Below the pieces are notes generated by a model. The model did not search any database. It saw only the letters and a program-made list of their open reading frames with translations, and was not told the DNA's origin. DNA of 64,000 nt from Pseudonocardia sp. ICBG1293 (GTDB lineage Bacteria; Actinomycetota; Actinomycetes; Mycobacteriales; Pseudonocardiaceae). A program made the translations under genes and the position numbers. Location of the stretch: NCBI RefSeq assembly GCF_020131355.1, contig NZ_JAHLEL010000040.1, positions 1-64,000 on the forward strand, written 5' to 3'. Of the stretch, positions 52,255 through 61,423 are shown piece by piece. Position 1 is the stretch's first letter; each line of letters begins with the position of its first letter.

Positions 52255-53039
52255 GTCGCGTGCGGCGTACCGACGCGCCCCGCGGAGCGCTCGCCACGGA
52301 CACCTACGACGGCCGGCGTGCGGTGGTCACCGGCGGCAGCCACGGCATCGGACTCGCGATCGCCCGGCTCCTGGTGGAGCGAGGAGCCCGCGTGATCGTG
52401 ACCGGTCGCTCGCAACCGGCGCTCGACGACGCACGGGCCGCACTCGGGGACTCCGCGCTGGCGGTCCGCGGCGACGTCTCCACCCCGGCGGACCTCGACG
52501 CGCTGGCCGACCGGGTGCGGACGCGGTTCGGCGGTCTCGACGCCGTCTTCGTCAACGCCGGGACCGCCCGTGCCGCGCCCCTGGAGACCGTCACCGAGCA
52601 GGAGTACGACGAGGTGAACGCGACCAACGTCAGGGGCGCCTACTTCACCGTGCAGAAGCTCCTGCCCCTGCTCGGCGACGGGGCCGGGATCGTGCTGACG
52701 ACCTCGGTGGCCCACCTGGCCGGCATCCGGGGCACCAGCGTCTACTCCGCGGGCAAGGCGGCCCTGCGCTCGATGACGCGCACCTTCGCCGCCGAGCTCG
52801 CCGACCGGGGTGTGCGGGTCAACGCGGTCAGCCCGGGCCCGATCGCGACGGGCACCCTGGAGACGACGATGAGCGCCGAGGCCGCAGCGGAGTTCGTCGC
52901 GCAGCGGGTCGCCGAGAACCCCCTGCAGCGCCTGGGAACACCCCGGGAGGTGGCTCTCGCGGCGGCGTTCCTCGCCTTCGACGCGACCTACACCACCGGC
53001 GCGGAGCTCACCGTCGACGGCGGCGTCTCCCAGCTGTGA
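52251..53039 (+). CDS. short-chain dehydrogenase/reductase
   Basis: The 262-residue classical SDR has TGGSHGIGLA at about residues 28-37, FVNAGTA, the catalytic Ser in TTSVAHLAG and YSAGK, and the C-terminal TVDGGVSQL. The first 20 residues (SRVRRTDAPRGALATDT) are an extension. GTG 52251 overlaps the preceding stop, so it is co-translated with the aldo/keto reductase. Substrate unknown. Confidence 0.85.
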   Translation: MSRVRRTDAPRGALATDTYDGRRAVVTGGSHGIGLAIARLLVERGARVIVTGRSQPALDDARAALGDSALAVRGDVSTPADLDALADRVRTRFGGLDAVFVNAGTARAAPLETVTEQEYDEVNATNVRGAYFTVQKLLPLLGDGAGIVLTTSVAHLAGIRGTSVYSAGKAALRSMTRTFAAELADRGVRVNAVSPGPIATGTLETTMSAEAAAEFVAQRVAENPLQRLGTPREVALAAAFLAFDATYTTGAELTVDGGVSQL

Positions 53040-53048
53040 ACGGGCGGC

Positions 53049-53645
53049 CTAGTGTTCCGCCCCGTCGCCACCCAGCGCCCGCAGCACCGTGCGGACGAGG
53101 AGGTCGATCCTCGCCGGGGTCGGGTCCTCGTCCGGTCCGGACCGTGGCGGGAGCGCGGGTGAGTCCGCGGACAACCCGTTCACCTCGTCCAGCAGCGCCA
53201 GGTAGACCCGCCGGCACCAGACGGGATCCGCCGCGGTGACGGCGCCGGACTCGCGCAGCCGCACGAACAGCCGGTCGAGCCCGTCCTGCACCTCCGGGGT
53301 CATGGCGGCGGTCAGCCGGATGGCGAACCGGTGGCTCAGCTTGAGCTCGAAGACGATCTCGGTCACCCGGCGCAACGCGAACAGCGGCGGTGCCGAGTCG
53401 ACCCGCGCCTCGGCGAGTCCGCGCCGGTAGCGTTCGCTCAGCTGCTCCGCCAGCGCGTCCAGCAGGGCGGCCCGCGAGGTGAAACGCCGGTGGACGGTGG
53501 CCCGGGACAGCTGAGCGTGATCGGCGATGCGCTCCAGGGAGGCGGTCTCGTCCGCCGCGAGGACGACCTCCGCGGCCTCGAGGATGCGAGCGGTGCTGCG
53601 TTCGGCGTCGCTCCGCGTGCGGCGGACCGCCCTGGTACCGGTCAC
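53049..53645 (-). CDS. TetR-family regulator
   Basis: The 198-residue regulator from GTG 53645 has the TetR DNA-binding domain (TARILEAAEVVLAADETASLERIADHAQLSRATVHRRFTSRAALLDAL) and a helical ligand domain. It lies 103 bp downstream of the enoyl-CoA hydratase gene on the same strand and is likely the regulator of the adjacent acyl-CoA degradation operon or of the convergent SDR operon. The 3' end sits 9 bp from the SDR stop. Confidence 0.82.
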   Translation of the reverse strand: MTGTRAVRRTRSDAERSTARILEAAEVVLAADETASLERIADHAQLSRATVHRRFTSRAALLDALAEQLSERYRRGLAEARVDSAPPLFALRRVTEIVFELKLSHRFAIRLTAAMTPEVQDGLDRLFVRLRESGAVTAADPVWCRRVYLALLDEVNGLSADSPALPPRSGPDEDPTPARIDLLVRTVLRALGGDGAEH

Positions 53646-53748
53646 CGCACCACACCTCCGCTGCCCGTCCGCCTCATCTGCACCACGAGGGTGCCACAAC
53701 CGAGCGAAGTGCGACAAGCTCTTCCCAGTTCGGTGCCCGGCTCTCCCC

Positions 53749-54495
53749 CTACCCGGACACGCCGAGCATGCCCCGGACACACTCCAGCTGCCCGAGGGCC
53801 GCCAGTCGCAGGCTGCGCTCCCGGTCCGGCTCCCGGGTGGCGGCCTTGGCCCACGCGAGCGCGGCGCGCGGGGCGGCGGCCAGCGTCTCGGCGTAGGCCG
53901 TCGCCTCGGCCACGACCGTCCCGGCCGGAACGGCTCGGAGCGCCAGGCCGAGCTCCGCGGCCTGTGCACCGGTCAGCGACCGCGCGGTGAGGATCAGGTC
54001 CAGCGCGCGTTCGAGCCCGATCAGGCGGGGCAGGTCGACCGTCGCCCCCAGATCCGGGACGGCGCCGCGGCCGACCTCGGCCACGGCGAGGGTGGCGTCG
54101 TCGGCCACGATCCGGACGTCGCAGGCCAGGGCGAGCTGCAGACCGGCCCCGACGGCGACCCCGTGCACGGCGGCGACCACGGGGAACGGCGCCCGGGCGA
54201 TCCACCCGAACCCCTGCTGCGCCTCGGCGATCAGCTCCTGCGCCCGGTCGTCGGGGGCGTGGGCGACCCGGTGCAGGAACCCCTGCGGTTCGAGCTCGGC
54301 CAGATCCAGCCCGGAGCTGAACGACGGCCCGTCCCCCAGCAGGACGACCGCCCGCACGTCCTGGTCGGCGGACAGCTCCGCCCCCGCGGCCCGCAGCTCC
54401 GACCACAGCTGCGGGCCCTGGGCGTTGTGCCTCCCGGGACGGTCGAGGACGATCCGGGCGACCGGGCCCGCCCGCTCGACCCGCAGCACGCTCAC
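53749..54495 (-). CDS. enoyl-CoA hydratase/isomerase-family protein
   Basis: The 248-residue crotonase has the oxyanion-hole segments SFSSGLDLAEL and VHGVAVGAGLQLALACDVR, and VAEVGRGAVPDLGATVDLPRLIG. The first catalytic-Glu position is replaced (GLQLAL), while the second region is degenerate, so hydratase, isomerase or hydrolase activity is open. GTG 54495 overlaps the thiolase stop. It is the final enzyme gene of the operon running from 60780 down. Confidence 0.82.
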   Translation of the reverse strand: MSVLRVERAGPVARIVLDRPGRHNAQGPQLWSELRAAGAELSADQDVRAVVLLGDGPSFSSGLDLAELEPQGFLHRVAHAPDDRAQELIAEAQQGFGWIARAPFPVVAAVHGVAVGAGLQLALACDVRIVADDATLAVAEVGRGAVPDLGATVDLPRLIGLERALDLILTARSLTGAQAAELGLALRAVPAGTVVAEATAYAETLAAAPRAALAWAKAATREPDRERSLRLAALGQLECVRGMLGVSG

Positions 54496-55673
54496 GGCGC
54501 GCCCACGATCGTCACCGAGGCAGCCGCGGCGTCCGGACCGATGTAGCCCCCGGCGTTCTCCGCCAGCCCGAGGCGCGCCCCCTCCACCTGCCGGGCTCCG
54601 CACCGTCCCCGTACCTGGTCGACGAGCTCCACGAGCTGGCCCAGCCCGGTGGCGCCGACCGGGTGCCCCTTGCTGCCCAGCCCGCCGCTGGGGTTGATCG
54701 GCAACGCTCCCCCGAGTGCGGTCGTCCCGGCACGCAGCAGCGCCGGGGCCCCGCCCGGCTCGCAGAGCCCGAGTTCCTCCATGACGATCAGCTCGGCCGG
54801 GGAGGCGGCGTCGTGGCACTCGACCACGTCGAGGTCGGCAGGTCCCAGACCGGCCATCTCGTAGGCGCGACGTGCGGTGTCCGGCACGAGCTCGCCGTAG
54901 ACGCCGGGCCGGGCCGCCCCGATCACCGTGGCGAGCAGGCGCGCCGGCTGCGCGCCCCAGCGGGCGGCGATCTCCGGTGTGGTGATCACCGCGGCGGCGG
55001 CGCCGTCGGACATCGGCGCGCACATCGGCAGCGTCAGGTCACCACTGATCGGGCGGGCGGCCAGTACCTCCTCGACGGTCAGCACGCCCCCGTACTGCGC
55101 CTTCGGGTTCAGCGCCCCGTGCGCGTGGTTCTTCACCGCGACCCGGGCGAAGTCCGCCTGCGTCGCGTCCGTGCGATCGCGGTACCAGCGCGCGAAGCGC
55201 GCGTAGATGTCCATGAACACCGACCCGGTGCCCGCGTCGCCGAGGTCGGCGGTGATCTCGGGCAGCCGGTCCTGGTCCAGCGCGGCGGTCATCACCGCGA
55301 AGGCGCGGCTGCGGTCCTCGTGGTTGAGCTTCTCGGCGCCGACGGCGACCGCGACGTCCACCTGGCCCGCCGCCACGGCCAACCAGGCCTGGTTCACGGC
55401 CGTGGACCCGGACGCGCAGGCGTTCTCGACGTTGATGAGCGGGATGCCCTCCAGGCCGCTGCCCCGCACGGCGTGCTGCCCACGGACCGACTCCTGGCCG
55501 TGGATGATCCCGGCACCGCTGTTGCTGTAGTACACGATCCCGGCCGCGTCGGGCGTCGTACCCGCGTCGGTCAGGGCCGCGCCGACGGCCTCGGTGACCA
55601 GCGAGGCGAACGTGCGGTCCAGGAACCGCCCGAAGCGGGTCATGCCCACCCCGGCGACGACGACGTCCCTCAT
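54492..55673 (-). CDS. thiolase-family protein (SCPx/lipid-transfer type)
   Basis: The 393-residue thiolase fold has VENACASGS with the nucleophile cysteine near 91, VECHDAASPAEL with His, and SKGHPVGATGLGQ. The N-terminus VVVAGVGMTRFGRF and the NHAHGALNPKAQYG segment place it in the SCP2-thiolase/lipid-transfer group used for side-chain or aryl/alkyl CoA cleavage. These usually need a DUF35/OB-fold partner; only a 15-codon remnant-like ORF lies at that position. Its ATG overlaps that ORF's stop. Confidence 0.85.
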   Translation of the reverse strand: MRDVVVAGVGMTRFGRFLDRTFASLVTEAVGAALTDAGTTPDAAGIVYYSNSGAGIIHGQESVRGQHAVRGSGLEGIPLINVENACASGSTAVNQAWLAVAAGQVDVAVAVGAEKLNHEDRSRAFAVMTAALDQDRLPEITADLGDAGTGSVFMDIYARFARWYRDRTDATQADFARVAVKNHAHGALNPKAQYGGVLTVEEVLAARPISGDLTLPMCAPMSDGAAAAVITTPEIAARWGAQPARLLATVIGAARPGVYGELVPDTARRAYEMAGLGPADLDVVECHDAASPAELIVMEELGLCEPGGAPALLRAGTTALGGALPINPSGGLGSKGHPVGATGLGQLVELVDQVRGRCGARQVEGARLGLAENAGGYIGPDAAAASVTIVGAP

Positions 55674-55717
55674 GCCCCGGCCACCGGTGACGGCGCGGGC
55701 AGTGGCTCCTCGGTCAT
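55670..55717 (-). CDS. 15-residue mini-ORF, possible DUF35-protein remnant
   Basis: An ATG at 55717 behind the strong AGGAGAGGAG site encodes MTEEPLPAPSPVAGA and stops in an ATGA overlap with the thiolase start. DUF35/OB-fold partners of SCP2-thiolases often begin with a similar PLPxPxP leader (family knowledge). So this may be the N-terminal stub left by an internal deletion, or a leader peptide that couples thiolase translation. It is too short to test by eye. Confidence 0.4.
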   Translation of the reverse strand: MTEEPLPAPSPVAGA

Positions 55718-55764
55718 GGTTCTGACTCCTCTCCTGGGGTACCGGGTGTCCGTCGACCCGGCGG

Positions 55765-57306
55765 TCACGGCCCGTCCGTGCGGTCCCGCAGCACCTTCTT
55801 GTCGATCTTGCCGACCGCGGTGGTCGGGAGCTCGGGGACGAAGACGACCGACTTGGGTGCGTGCACGGGTCCCTTCCGCGCACGGACGAGGGCGATCAGC
55901 TCCTCCGCGGTCGCGCTCGCCCGCCCGCGCAGCACCACGTAGGCCCGCACCGCCTCGCCCCAGCGGTCGTCCGGGACCCCGACCACCGCGGACCCGGCGA
56001 CACCGGGGTGGCCGTCCAGGACGTCCTCGACCTCGCGGGGATAGACGTTGAAGCCGCCGGTGATGACCATGTCCTTCGCGCGGTCGACGATGTGCAGGAA
56101 CCCGCGCTCGTCGAACCGCCCGACGTCCCCGGTGTGCAGCCAGCCGCCCCGCAGGGCCTGCGCCGTCTCCTCGGGGAGGCCCAGGTACCCGGTCATCACG
56201 CCGCGGGAGCGCACGACGATCTCGCCGCGCTCGCCGGGGGCCACCTCCCGGCCGTCGGGGCCGTGCAACGCCAGCAGGACCCCGGACGCGGGGCGCCCGC
56301 ACGAGGTCAGCTGCCCGGCCACGTGCTCGTCGGGACGCAGCGCGGCGATGAACCCGCCCGCCTCGGTCTGGGCGTAGCCCTGCAGGAGCACCGGGCCCAG
56401 GACGTCCTGGGCCTGTTCGAGCAGCGCCGGGGATGCGGGCGCCGCGCCGTAGGCGAAGGTGCGCAGGGCGCCGAGGTCGTACCGCCCGGCCCGGGCGGTC
56501 CCGACGAGCGCGCCGAGCATGGTGGGCACCCCGAAGGCGTAGCTGATGTGCTCGTCCTGCACCGTCCGCAGGAAGGCGTCGGGGTCGAACGACTCGTGCA
56601 GCACCACGCAGCCGCCCCGCAGCAGGGTCGGCAGCAGCGGGAGCACGGCGGCGTGGGTGATCGGCGCCGCGGCGAGGTAGCGCGGCCGCTCGGGCACGCC
56701 GTAGGAGGCCAGCCAGGACAGCGCCTGCTGGGCGAGGGCCCGCTGCGGGAGCATGACGCCCTTGGGCCGCCCCGTGGTCCCACCCGTGTACTGCAGCCAT
56801 GCGGTGTCCTCGGGCTCGATCGCCGGGTCCCGGGCCAGGCGCCCGCCGCGCTCGGCGGCGCAGGCCGCCCCGAGGTCGCGGCCGAGCTCGCAGGGCCCGA
56901 TCGTCAGCACCGTGCGCACACTCGGGGCGCGTTCGCTCACCGCCGCCCCGACCTCGGCGACACGCGGATGGACCAGGAGCAGCGCCACCCCGGCGTCGTC
57001 GCAGAGGCGGACGTGGTCCTCGACCGACCCCAGGGGGTGCAACCCGCTGAAGGTGGCCCCCACCAGGTAGGCGGCTGCCTGGAGCAGCCAGGCCTCGGGC
57101 ACGTTCGGGCTGAGCGCGGCGACCGCCGACCCCCGGCCGATCCCGTGCCGGACGAGTACCTGCACGAGGCGGGCCGTGAGGTCGCCGGCCTCGGCGTAGG
57201 TCATCCGGCGGTCCCCGTGGACGAAGGCCTCCCGGTCGCCGTGGCGCCCGAGGGCCTCCACGACCAGGTCGGCGTAGAGCGCGCCCTCCGCGGCCGCCGG
57301 GGTCAT
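55765..57306 (-). CDS. AMP-binding acyl-CoA synthetase
   Basis: The 513-residue ANL ligase has YTGGTTGRPKGVMLPQ, GYAQTEAG, TGDVGRFDERGFLHIVDRAKDMVITGGFNVYP and the catalytic lysine region TAVGKIDKKVLRDR. ATG 57306 overlaps the stop of the interrupted LLM oxidoreductase gene (ATGA), so translation was coupled to it before the IS110 insertion. The operon (quinone reductase, LLM oxidoreductase, ligase, thiolase, hydratase) indicates breakdown of a carboxylic acid through CoA esters. The substrate is not readable. Confidence 0.87.
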   Translation of the reverse strand: MTPAAAEGALYADLVVEALGRHGDREAFVHGDRRMTYAEAGDLTARLVQVLVRHGIGRGSAVAALSPNVPEAWLLQAAAYLVGATFSGLHPLGSVEDHVRLCDDAGVALLLVHPRVAEVGAAVSERAPSVRTVLTIGPCELGRDLGAACAAERGGRLARDPAIEPEDTAWLQYTGGTTGRPKGVMLPQRALAQQALSWLASYGVPERPRYLAAAPITHAAVLPLLPTLLRGGCVVLHESFDPDAFLRTVQDEHISYAFGVPTMLGALVGTARAGRYDLGALRTFAYGAAPASPALLEQAQDVLGPVLLQGYAQTEAGGFIAALRPDEHVAGQLTSCGRPASGVLLALHGPDGREVAPGERGEIVVRSRGVMTGYLGLPEETAQALRGGWLHTGDVGRFDERGFLHIVDRAKDMVITGGFNVYPREVEDVLDGHPGVAGSAVVGVPDDRWGEAVRAYVVLRGRASATAEELIALVRARKGPVHAPKSVVFVPELPTTAVGKIDKKVLRDRTDGP

Positions 57307-57573
57307 CGTGTGCCCGCCAGGGCCTCCAGCAGGGCGGTCCGGTCGCCGAACGGTGCCACGATCATCGTGTCGACGCCCGCGGCCTCGTAGGCGGCCAGCT
57401 TCCTCTCCAGCGTCGCCGGGGTCGCCGCCAGCGACACCAGGTCGATCAGCTCGGTGGTCAGGGCGGCCTCGGCGCCGGTGCGGTCGCCGGCCAGGAAGCG
57501 CTCCTGGCAGGCCAGCGCACTGGCGGCGTGGCCGTAGCGCACGGCGAGCTCGGTGTAGAAGTTCTTGTCCTTG

Positions 57574-59047
57574 CCCCGTTACCTTCTTGATCAAGCCCGC
57601 TGAGGGCTTGCAGGCCGCCGGCCGCGGTATGACTGACTGCCCCTGTCGCCCGATGATCTGGGGGGTGTTGTCGCCGTGGCCGGAGGGCGCCAACGACCGC
57701 TGATAGAGACCTGACCCGTGTGGTCTGCTCGTAACGTGGCTGCCGGCGCGGGTGCTCGTGGTCGGCCTGCCGCGACGAGAAGGGAGCGGCGGTTGCCCGA
57801 TCCTGACCAGCACCCGACCGGGTTCGCGGTGTTCTGCGGCCTGGACGTGGGCAAGTCCGAACACCACGCCTGCGCGGTCGACACCAACGGGAAGCGGGTG
57901 CACGACAAGGCCCTGCCCAACGACGAATCGGCGCTGCGCACCGTGCTGTCCGGGCTGGCCGAGCACGGCGCGGTGCTGATGGTCATCGACCAGCCCGCCT
58001 CGATCGGAGCGCTGGCCATCGCCGTCGCTCGTGATCTGGGGATCACGGTGGCCTACCTGCCCGGGCTGGCGATGCGCCGCATCGCCGACCTGCATCCCGG
58101 GCAGGCCAAGACCGACGCCCGCGACGCCCACGTGATCGCCGAGGCCGCCCGGACGATGCCGCACACCCTGCGCCGGGTCGGCACCGACGACGAGACCCTC
58201 GCCGAACTCACTGTGCTCGCCGGTTACGACGATGACCTGGCTGGGCAGAGCACCCGGCTGACGAACCGGCTGCGCGACGCCCTGCTGCATGTTCATCCCG
58301 CCCTGGAACGCCTGCTCGGGCCACGCCTGGACCGCGGTGGCGTGCTCGACCTGCTCGCGGCCGCGCCCACCCCGCAAGCCCTGCGAGAGCTCGGCGCTGA
58401 CGGGATCGCCGAGACGATGCGGGCCCGGTCGCCTCGACTGGCCCGCACCCTTCCCGCCCAGATCCTGACCTCGCTCGACGCCCAGAGCCTGACCGTTCCC
58501 GGCACGGCCGCGTTCGCCCGTGTCATCACCGGCGTCGCCGGGCAGCTGCGCCAGGTCCACACCGAACGCGACCAGCTCGCCGACGAGCTCGAAGCCCGCC
58601 TGGAGGCCCACCCTCTTGGACCGGTCCTGACCTCGATGCCCGGACTCGGGGTCAGGACCGCCATCAAGATCCTCACCATCGTCGGCGACGGCTCCGGGTT
58701 CCCCACCGCCGGGCACCTCGCCGCTTACGCCGGCCTCGCCCCAGTCACCCGCCGCTCCGGCACCTCGATCAAAGGCGAAACCCGATCCCAGCGCGGCAAC
58801 CACGCCCTGAAATCCGCGCTGTTCCTGTCCGCATTCGCCGCCCTGGCCGACCCCGCCAGCCGCGCCTACTACGACCGCAAACGAGCCGCCGGCAAACGAC
58901 ACAACGCCGCCCTGATCTGCCTCGCCCGACGCCGCACCGACGTCATCTACGCCATGCTCCGCGACCGCCGCCCCTACAACCCGCCCACGGTCAACAACCC
59001 CGATCCAGAACTCGCCGCCGCTTGACGAACCCATAGAGACACCCCCC
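57574..59047. mobile_element. IS110-family insertion sequence, copy 2
   Basis: The 1474-bp repeat matches the copy at 31750-33223 (offset 25,824) with one visible difference at 57842. It lies inside a CCC in the LLM oxidoreductase gene, with the transposase opposite to the target gene. Extra C residues flank both ends, so the exact border and any small duplication cannot be fixed. This copy keeps the normal LDVGK motif and both target halves, so it is a clean insertion. Confidence 0.9.
57793..59025 (+). CDS. IS110-family transposase (DEDD), copy 2
   Basis: The 410-residue protein differs from copy 1 only at residue 17, where it has the family-typical Leu next to Asp18. Its catalytic residues D18, D66, D108 and D111 and the C-terminal serine region are all intact. 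It is the likelier active copy. Start TTG 57793 has a GAAGGGAG site; GTG 57718 is an in-frame alternative. Confidence 0.92.
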   Translation: MPDPDQHPTGFAVFCGLDVGKSEHHACAVDTNGKRVHDKALPNDESALRTVLSGLAEHGAVLMVIDQPASIGALAIAVARDLGITVAYLPGLAMRRIADLHPGQAKTDARDAHVIAEAARTMPHTLRRVGTDDETLAELTVLAGYDDDLAGQSTRLTNRLRDALLHVHPALERLLGPRLDRGGVLDLLAAAPTPQALRELGADGIAETMRARSPRLARTLPAQILTSLDAQSLTVPGTAAFARVITGVAGQLRQVHTERDQLADELEARLEAHPLGPVLTSMPGLGVRTAIKILTIVGDGSGFPTAGHLAAYAGLAPVTRRSGTSIKGETRSQRGNHALKSALFLSAFAALADPASRAYYDRKRAAGKRHNAALICLARRRTDVIYAMLRDRRPYNPPTVNNPDPELAAA

Positions 59048-59811
59048 ATGCCGCCCAGGTAGAACGCGATCATCGGCCGGACCAGGTCCCGCGCGACGTC
59101 CGGATCCCGGTGGAGCGCGGCGGGGACGGTCGGGGCGATCGTCATCTCCGACCGGTCGCGCCCGGCCGCGGCCAGCCCCCGCAGCAGGGGCTCGGTGAGC
59201 ATGTCGGCGTGGTCCGGGCTGAACAGGAACGGCAGCCATCCGTCGGCGATCTCGCCGCACTGCGCCACGGTGCGGGGCCCGCTCACGCCCAGGTAGATCG
59301 GGATCCGGTCCTGGACCGGGCCACCGCCGAGCATCTTCAGCTCCTTGCCGAGGCCGAGCCCGTCCGGGGTCGGGATCGTCCACTCGCGGCCCTGGTAGGA
59401 CAGCCGCTCGCCGCTGCACGCGAGCCGGATGATCTCGACGTACTCGCGGGTCCGCCGCAGGGGGGCGGTGAACGGGACCCCGTACCAGCCCTCGGACACC
59501 TGGGGGCCGGACAGGCCGAGGCCCAGCAGGGCACGCCCGCCCGAGATCCGGTCGAGGGTCGCGGCGGCGGTGGCCGCGGCGGCGGGCTGCCGGGCCGGGA
59601 TCTGCAGGATCCCGGTGCCCAGGCGGATCTGCTCGGTCACCGCCGAGAGCGCACCCAGGAGGGCGACCGCCTCCTGGCCGTACCCCTCGGCGACCCACAC
59701 CGAGTCGAACCCGAGCCCGTCCGCGGTGCGCGCCAGCGCGACCTGCTCGTCGTAGGTGAACCAGGGCCAGTAGGCGACGGACACGCCGAAGCGCATGGGA
59801 TGCCTCCGATG

Positions 59812-60780
59812 TCAGAGTTGGACGACGACCTTGCCGAGCGCCCGCCGTTCGTCGACCACGGCCAGCGCCTCGGCCGCCCGGTCCAGCGGGAACGTCGCGC
59901 CCACCACCGGGGCCACCGCCCCCTGCCGGATGAGGGGCACGATGTCGGACCACTGCCCGGTGACGACACCGGGCTCGGCGAACGCGGGGGCGCCCCACCC
60001 GACGCCGCGGACGTCGGTGTTGGTCAGCAGCAGCCGGTTGACCTTCACCGTCGGGATCTCCCCCGCGGTGAACCCCACCACGAGCAGGCGGCCGCCCCGG
60101 GGGCGCAGGCAGCGCAGCGAGTCGGTGAAGCGGTCGCCACCGACCGGGTCGACCAGCACGTCGACCCCGCGGCCGCCCGTGAGCTCGACGACCCGGGACC
60201 GGAAGTCCGCCACGTCGGCGACGTCGTCCGCGCCCAGCCTGCGGGCGAGGTCGGCCTTCTCCGGCGTGGAGGTGACGGCGATGACCCGGGCCCCGTGGGC
60301 AGCGGCCAGCTGCACCGTCGCGCTGCCCACCCCGCCGCTCGCACCGTGCACCAGCACGGTCTCGCCGGGTCGCAGGCCGCCGCGCTCGTGCAGGGTGAAG
60401 TGTGCGGTGAGGTAGTTGACGGGCAGGCAGGCGCCCTCGGCGAAGTCCAGCTCGTCCGGCAGGGGCAGGACCAGGTGCGTCGGCACCGCCACCACCTCGG
60501 CGTACGCCCCGGACTGCATCAGGGCGACCACCCGGTCCCCCGGCTCCAGCGCGGACGAGGCCGGTGCGCTGCGGACGACTCCGGCGACCTCGCCGCCGAG
60601 CGTGAACGGCGGCTCGAACCGGTTCTGGTAGAGCCCGCGCGTGTGCAGCACGTCCGGGAACGCCACACCTGCCGCCCGCACCTCGATCACCACGTCGTGT
60701 GGTCCGGCGACCGGCTCGGCGACCTCGCGGCAGCGCACGGCCGCCGGCCCGTCGAACCCCAGAACCTGCACTGCGCGCAC
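59812..60780 (-). CDS. NADPH:quinone oxidoreductase (zinc-free MDR family)
   Basis: This 322-residue medium-chain reductase has GLYQNRFEPPFTLGGEVAGVV, AYLTAHFTL-like NYLTAHFTLHERGGL, the NADPH motif VHGASGGVGSATVQLAA and VDVLVDPVGGDRF. It lacks the structural-zinc cysteines, as in the QOR group. GTG 60780 follows GAGGAGG. It is the first gene of the acyl-CoA operon, 15 bp before the LLM gene. It could act as an enoyl or quinone reductase. Confidence 0.87.
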   Translation of the reverse strand: MRAVQVLGFDGPAAVRCREVAEPVAGPHDVVIEVRAAGVAFPDVLHTRGLYQNRFEPPFTLGGEVAGVVRSAPASSALEPGDRVVALMQSGAYAEVVAVPTHLVLPLPDELDFAEGACLPVNYLTAHFTLHERGGLRPGETVLVHGASGGVGSATVQLAAAHGARVIAVTSTPEKADLARRLGADDVADVADFRSRVVELTGGRGVDVLVDPVGGDRFTDSLRCLRPRGGRLLVVGFTAGEIPTVKVNRLLLTNTDVRGVGWGAPAFAEPGVVTGQWSDIVPLIRQGAVAPVVGATFPLDRAAEALAVVDERRALGKVVVQL

Positions 60781-60804
60781 GGTCGGCCTCCTCGCCTCGG
60801 TACG

Positions 60805-60840
60805 AGCATGCATTCTAACTAACCAGTACGTCAAGGCTCT
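60805..60840 (-). promoter_or_regulatory. AT-rich promoter/operator region of acyl-CoA operon
   Basis: GCATGCATTCTAACTAACCAGTACGTCAAG stands out as AT-rich, 25-60 bp upstream of the quinone reductase. On the minus strand it contains TTGACG and the tandem TTAGTTAG. It probably holds the promoter and a TetR-type site; the exact -10 box is not clear. Confidence 0.4.
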
Positions 60841-61423
60841 TCCCCCTGCGGCGGGCGACCGTGACGGGGAGCCCGGACGACGGTCGTGCACGGCGTCCCG
60901 GCACCCGGACGGCGGCCGGAGGACCTCACCGTCCGCGTCGGAGCGCACGTCCGCCACGTCGTGTCCGACGGCCGCCGCGCCGCCGCGGACGGGTACCCGG
61001 CACCGACCGGCCGCGGCACGGCGACACCGCGGAACGAGGCCTCTCGGAACGAGGCCCCGCCGACGACGTCGCGCATTCTGCAGGAGCACCGCGGTACCGC
61101 CGAGAATCGTCGGAGGCCGATCGACGGCGTCCGGATCGGGATACGGATCGCCGAGCGGGAACCGATCGCAGGAATGACTCTCCACGACGGGTGCGGGTTC
61201 GGGGCGGTCGGCAACGGACCACCGCACGAATCGTGGCCTCCCATTCACGGAACGCCGATGCGGCGGAGGCACGACACCCGCCGGAGCGCGTGCGCAACCT
61301 GGGGCGGGCCCGCCGCGGCCCGTGGCCCCGGGGCACCGGCACCCCGTGCCCACTGCAGGCGAGCCGTCGATCTCCACCCGGTCGAGGACATCCGGATCGA
61401 CCGGCCTGCTCTAGCATGACCGC
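60841..61423. other. 583-bp region without a recognisable gene
   Basis: All open frames here are compositional and none starts with a good ribosome site or resembles a family. The only repeat is a 12-base direct repeat CGGAACGAGGCC at 61030-61041 and 61045-61056. TAGCAT at 61412-61417 may be the -10 box for the small gene that follows. Confidence 0.5.

Larger units (their letters stand above)
57303..59796 (-). pseudogene. LLM-class (F420/FMN-type) flavin oxidoreductase, split by IS110
   Basis: The N-terminal part (59796 down to about 59048) reads MRFGVSVAYWPWFTYDEQ, ARTADGLGFDSVWVAEG, IRLGTGILQIPARQP and ends IAFYLGGMG. The C-terminal part (57573 to 57303) resumes KDKNFYTELAVRYGHAASA and ends LEALAGTR. 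Deleting the element joins them as YLGGMG-KDKNFYTELA in one frame of about 340 residues, a normal luciferase-like TIM-barrel oxidoreductase. The gene is inactive now. It is first or second in the acyl-CoA operon, so the insertion may also affect downstream expression. Confidence 0.87.

Noticed and set aside
55765..59796. 1343-codon open frame on the minus strand joining the LLM oxidoreductase N-terminus to the acyl-CoA ligase
   Set aside because: Its middle is the antisense of the IS110 transposase, open only because of GC-biased codons; the real LLM C-terminus and ligase start are in place and the ligase has its own ATG.
61030..61056. 12-base direct repeat CGGAACGAGGCC
   Set aside because: Two short adjacent copies only, no inverted symmetry and no associated gene; likely chance or slippage.
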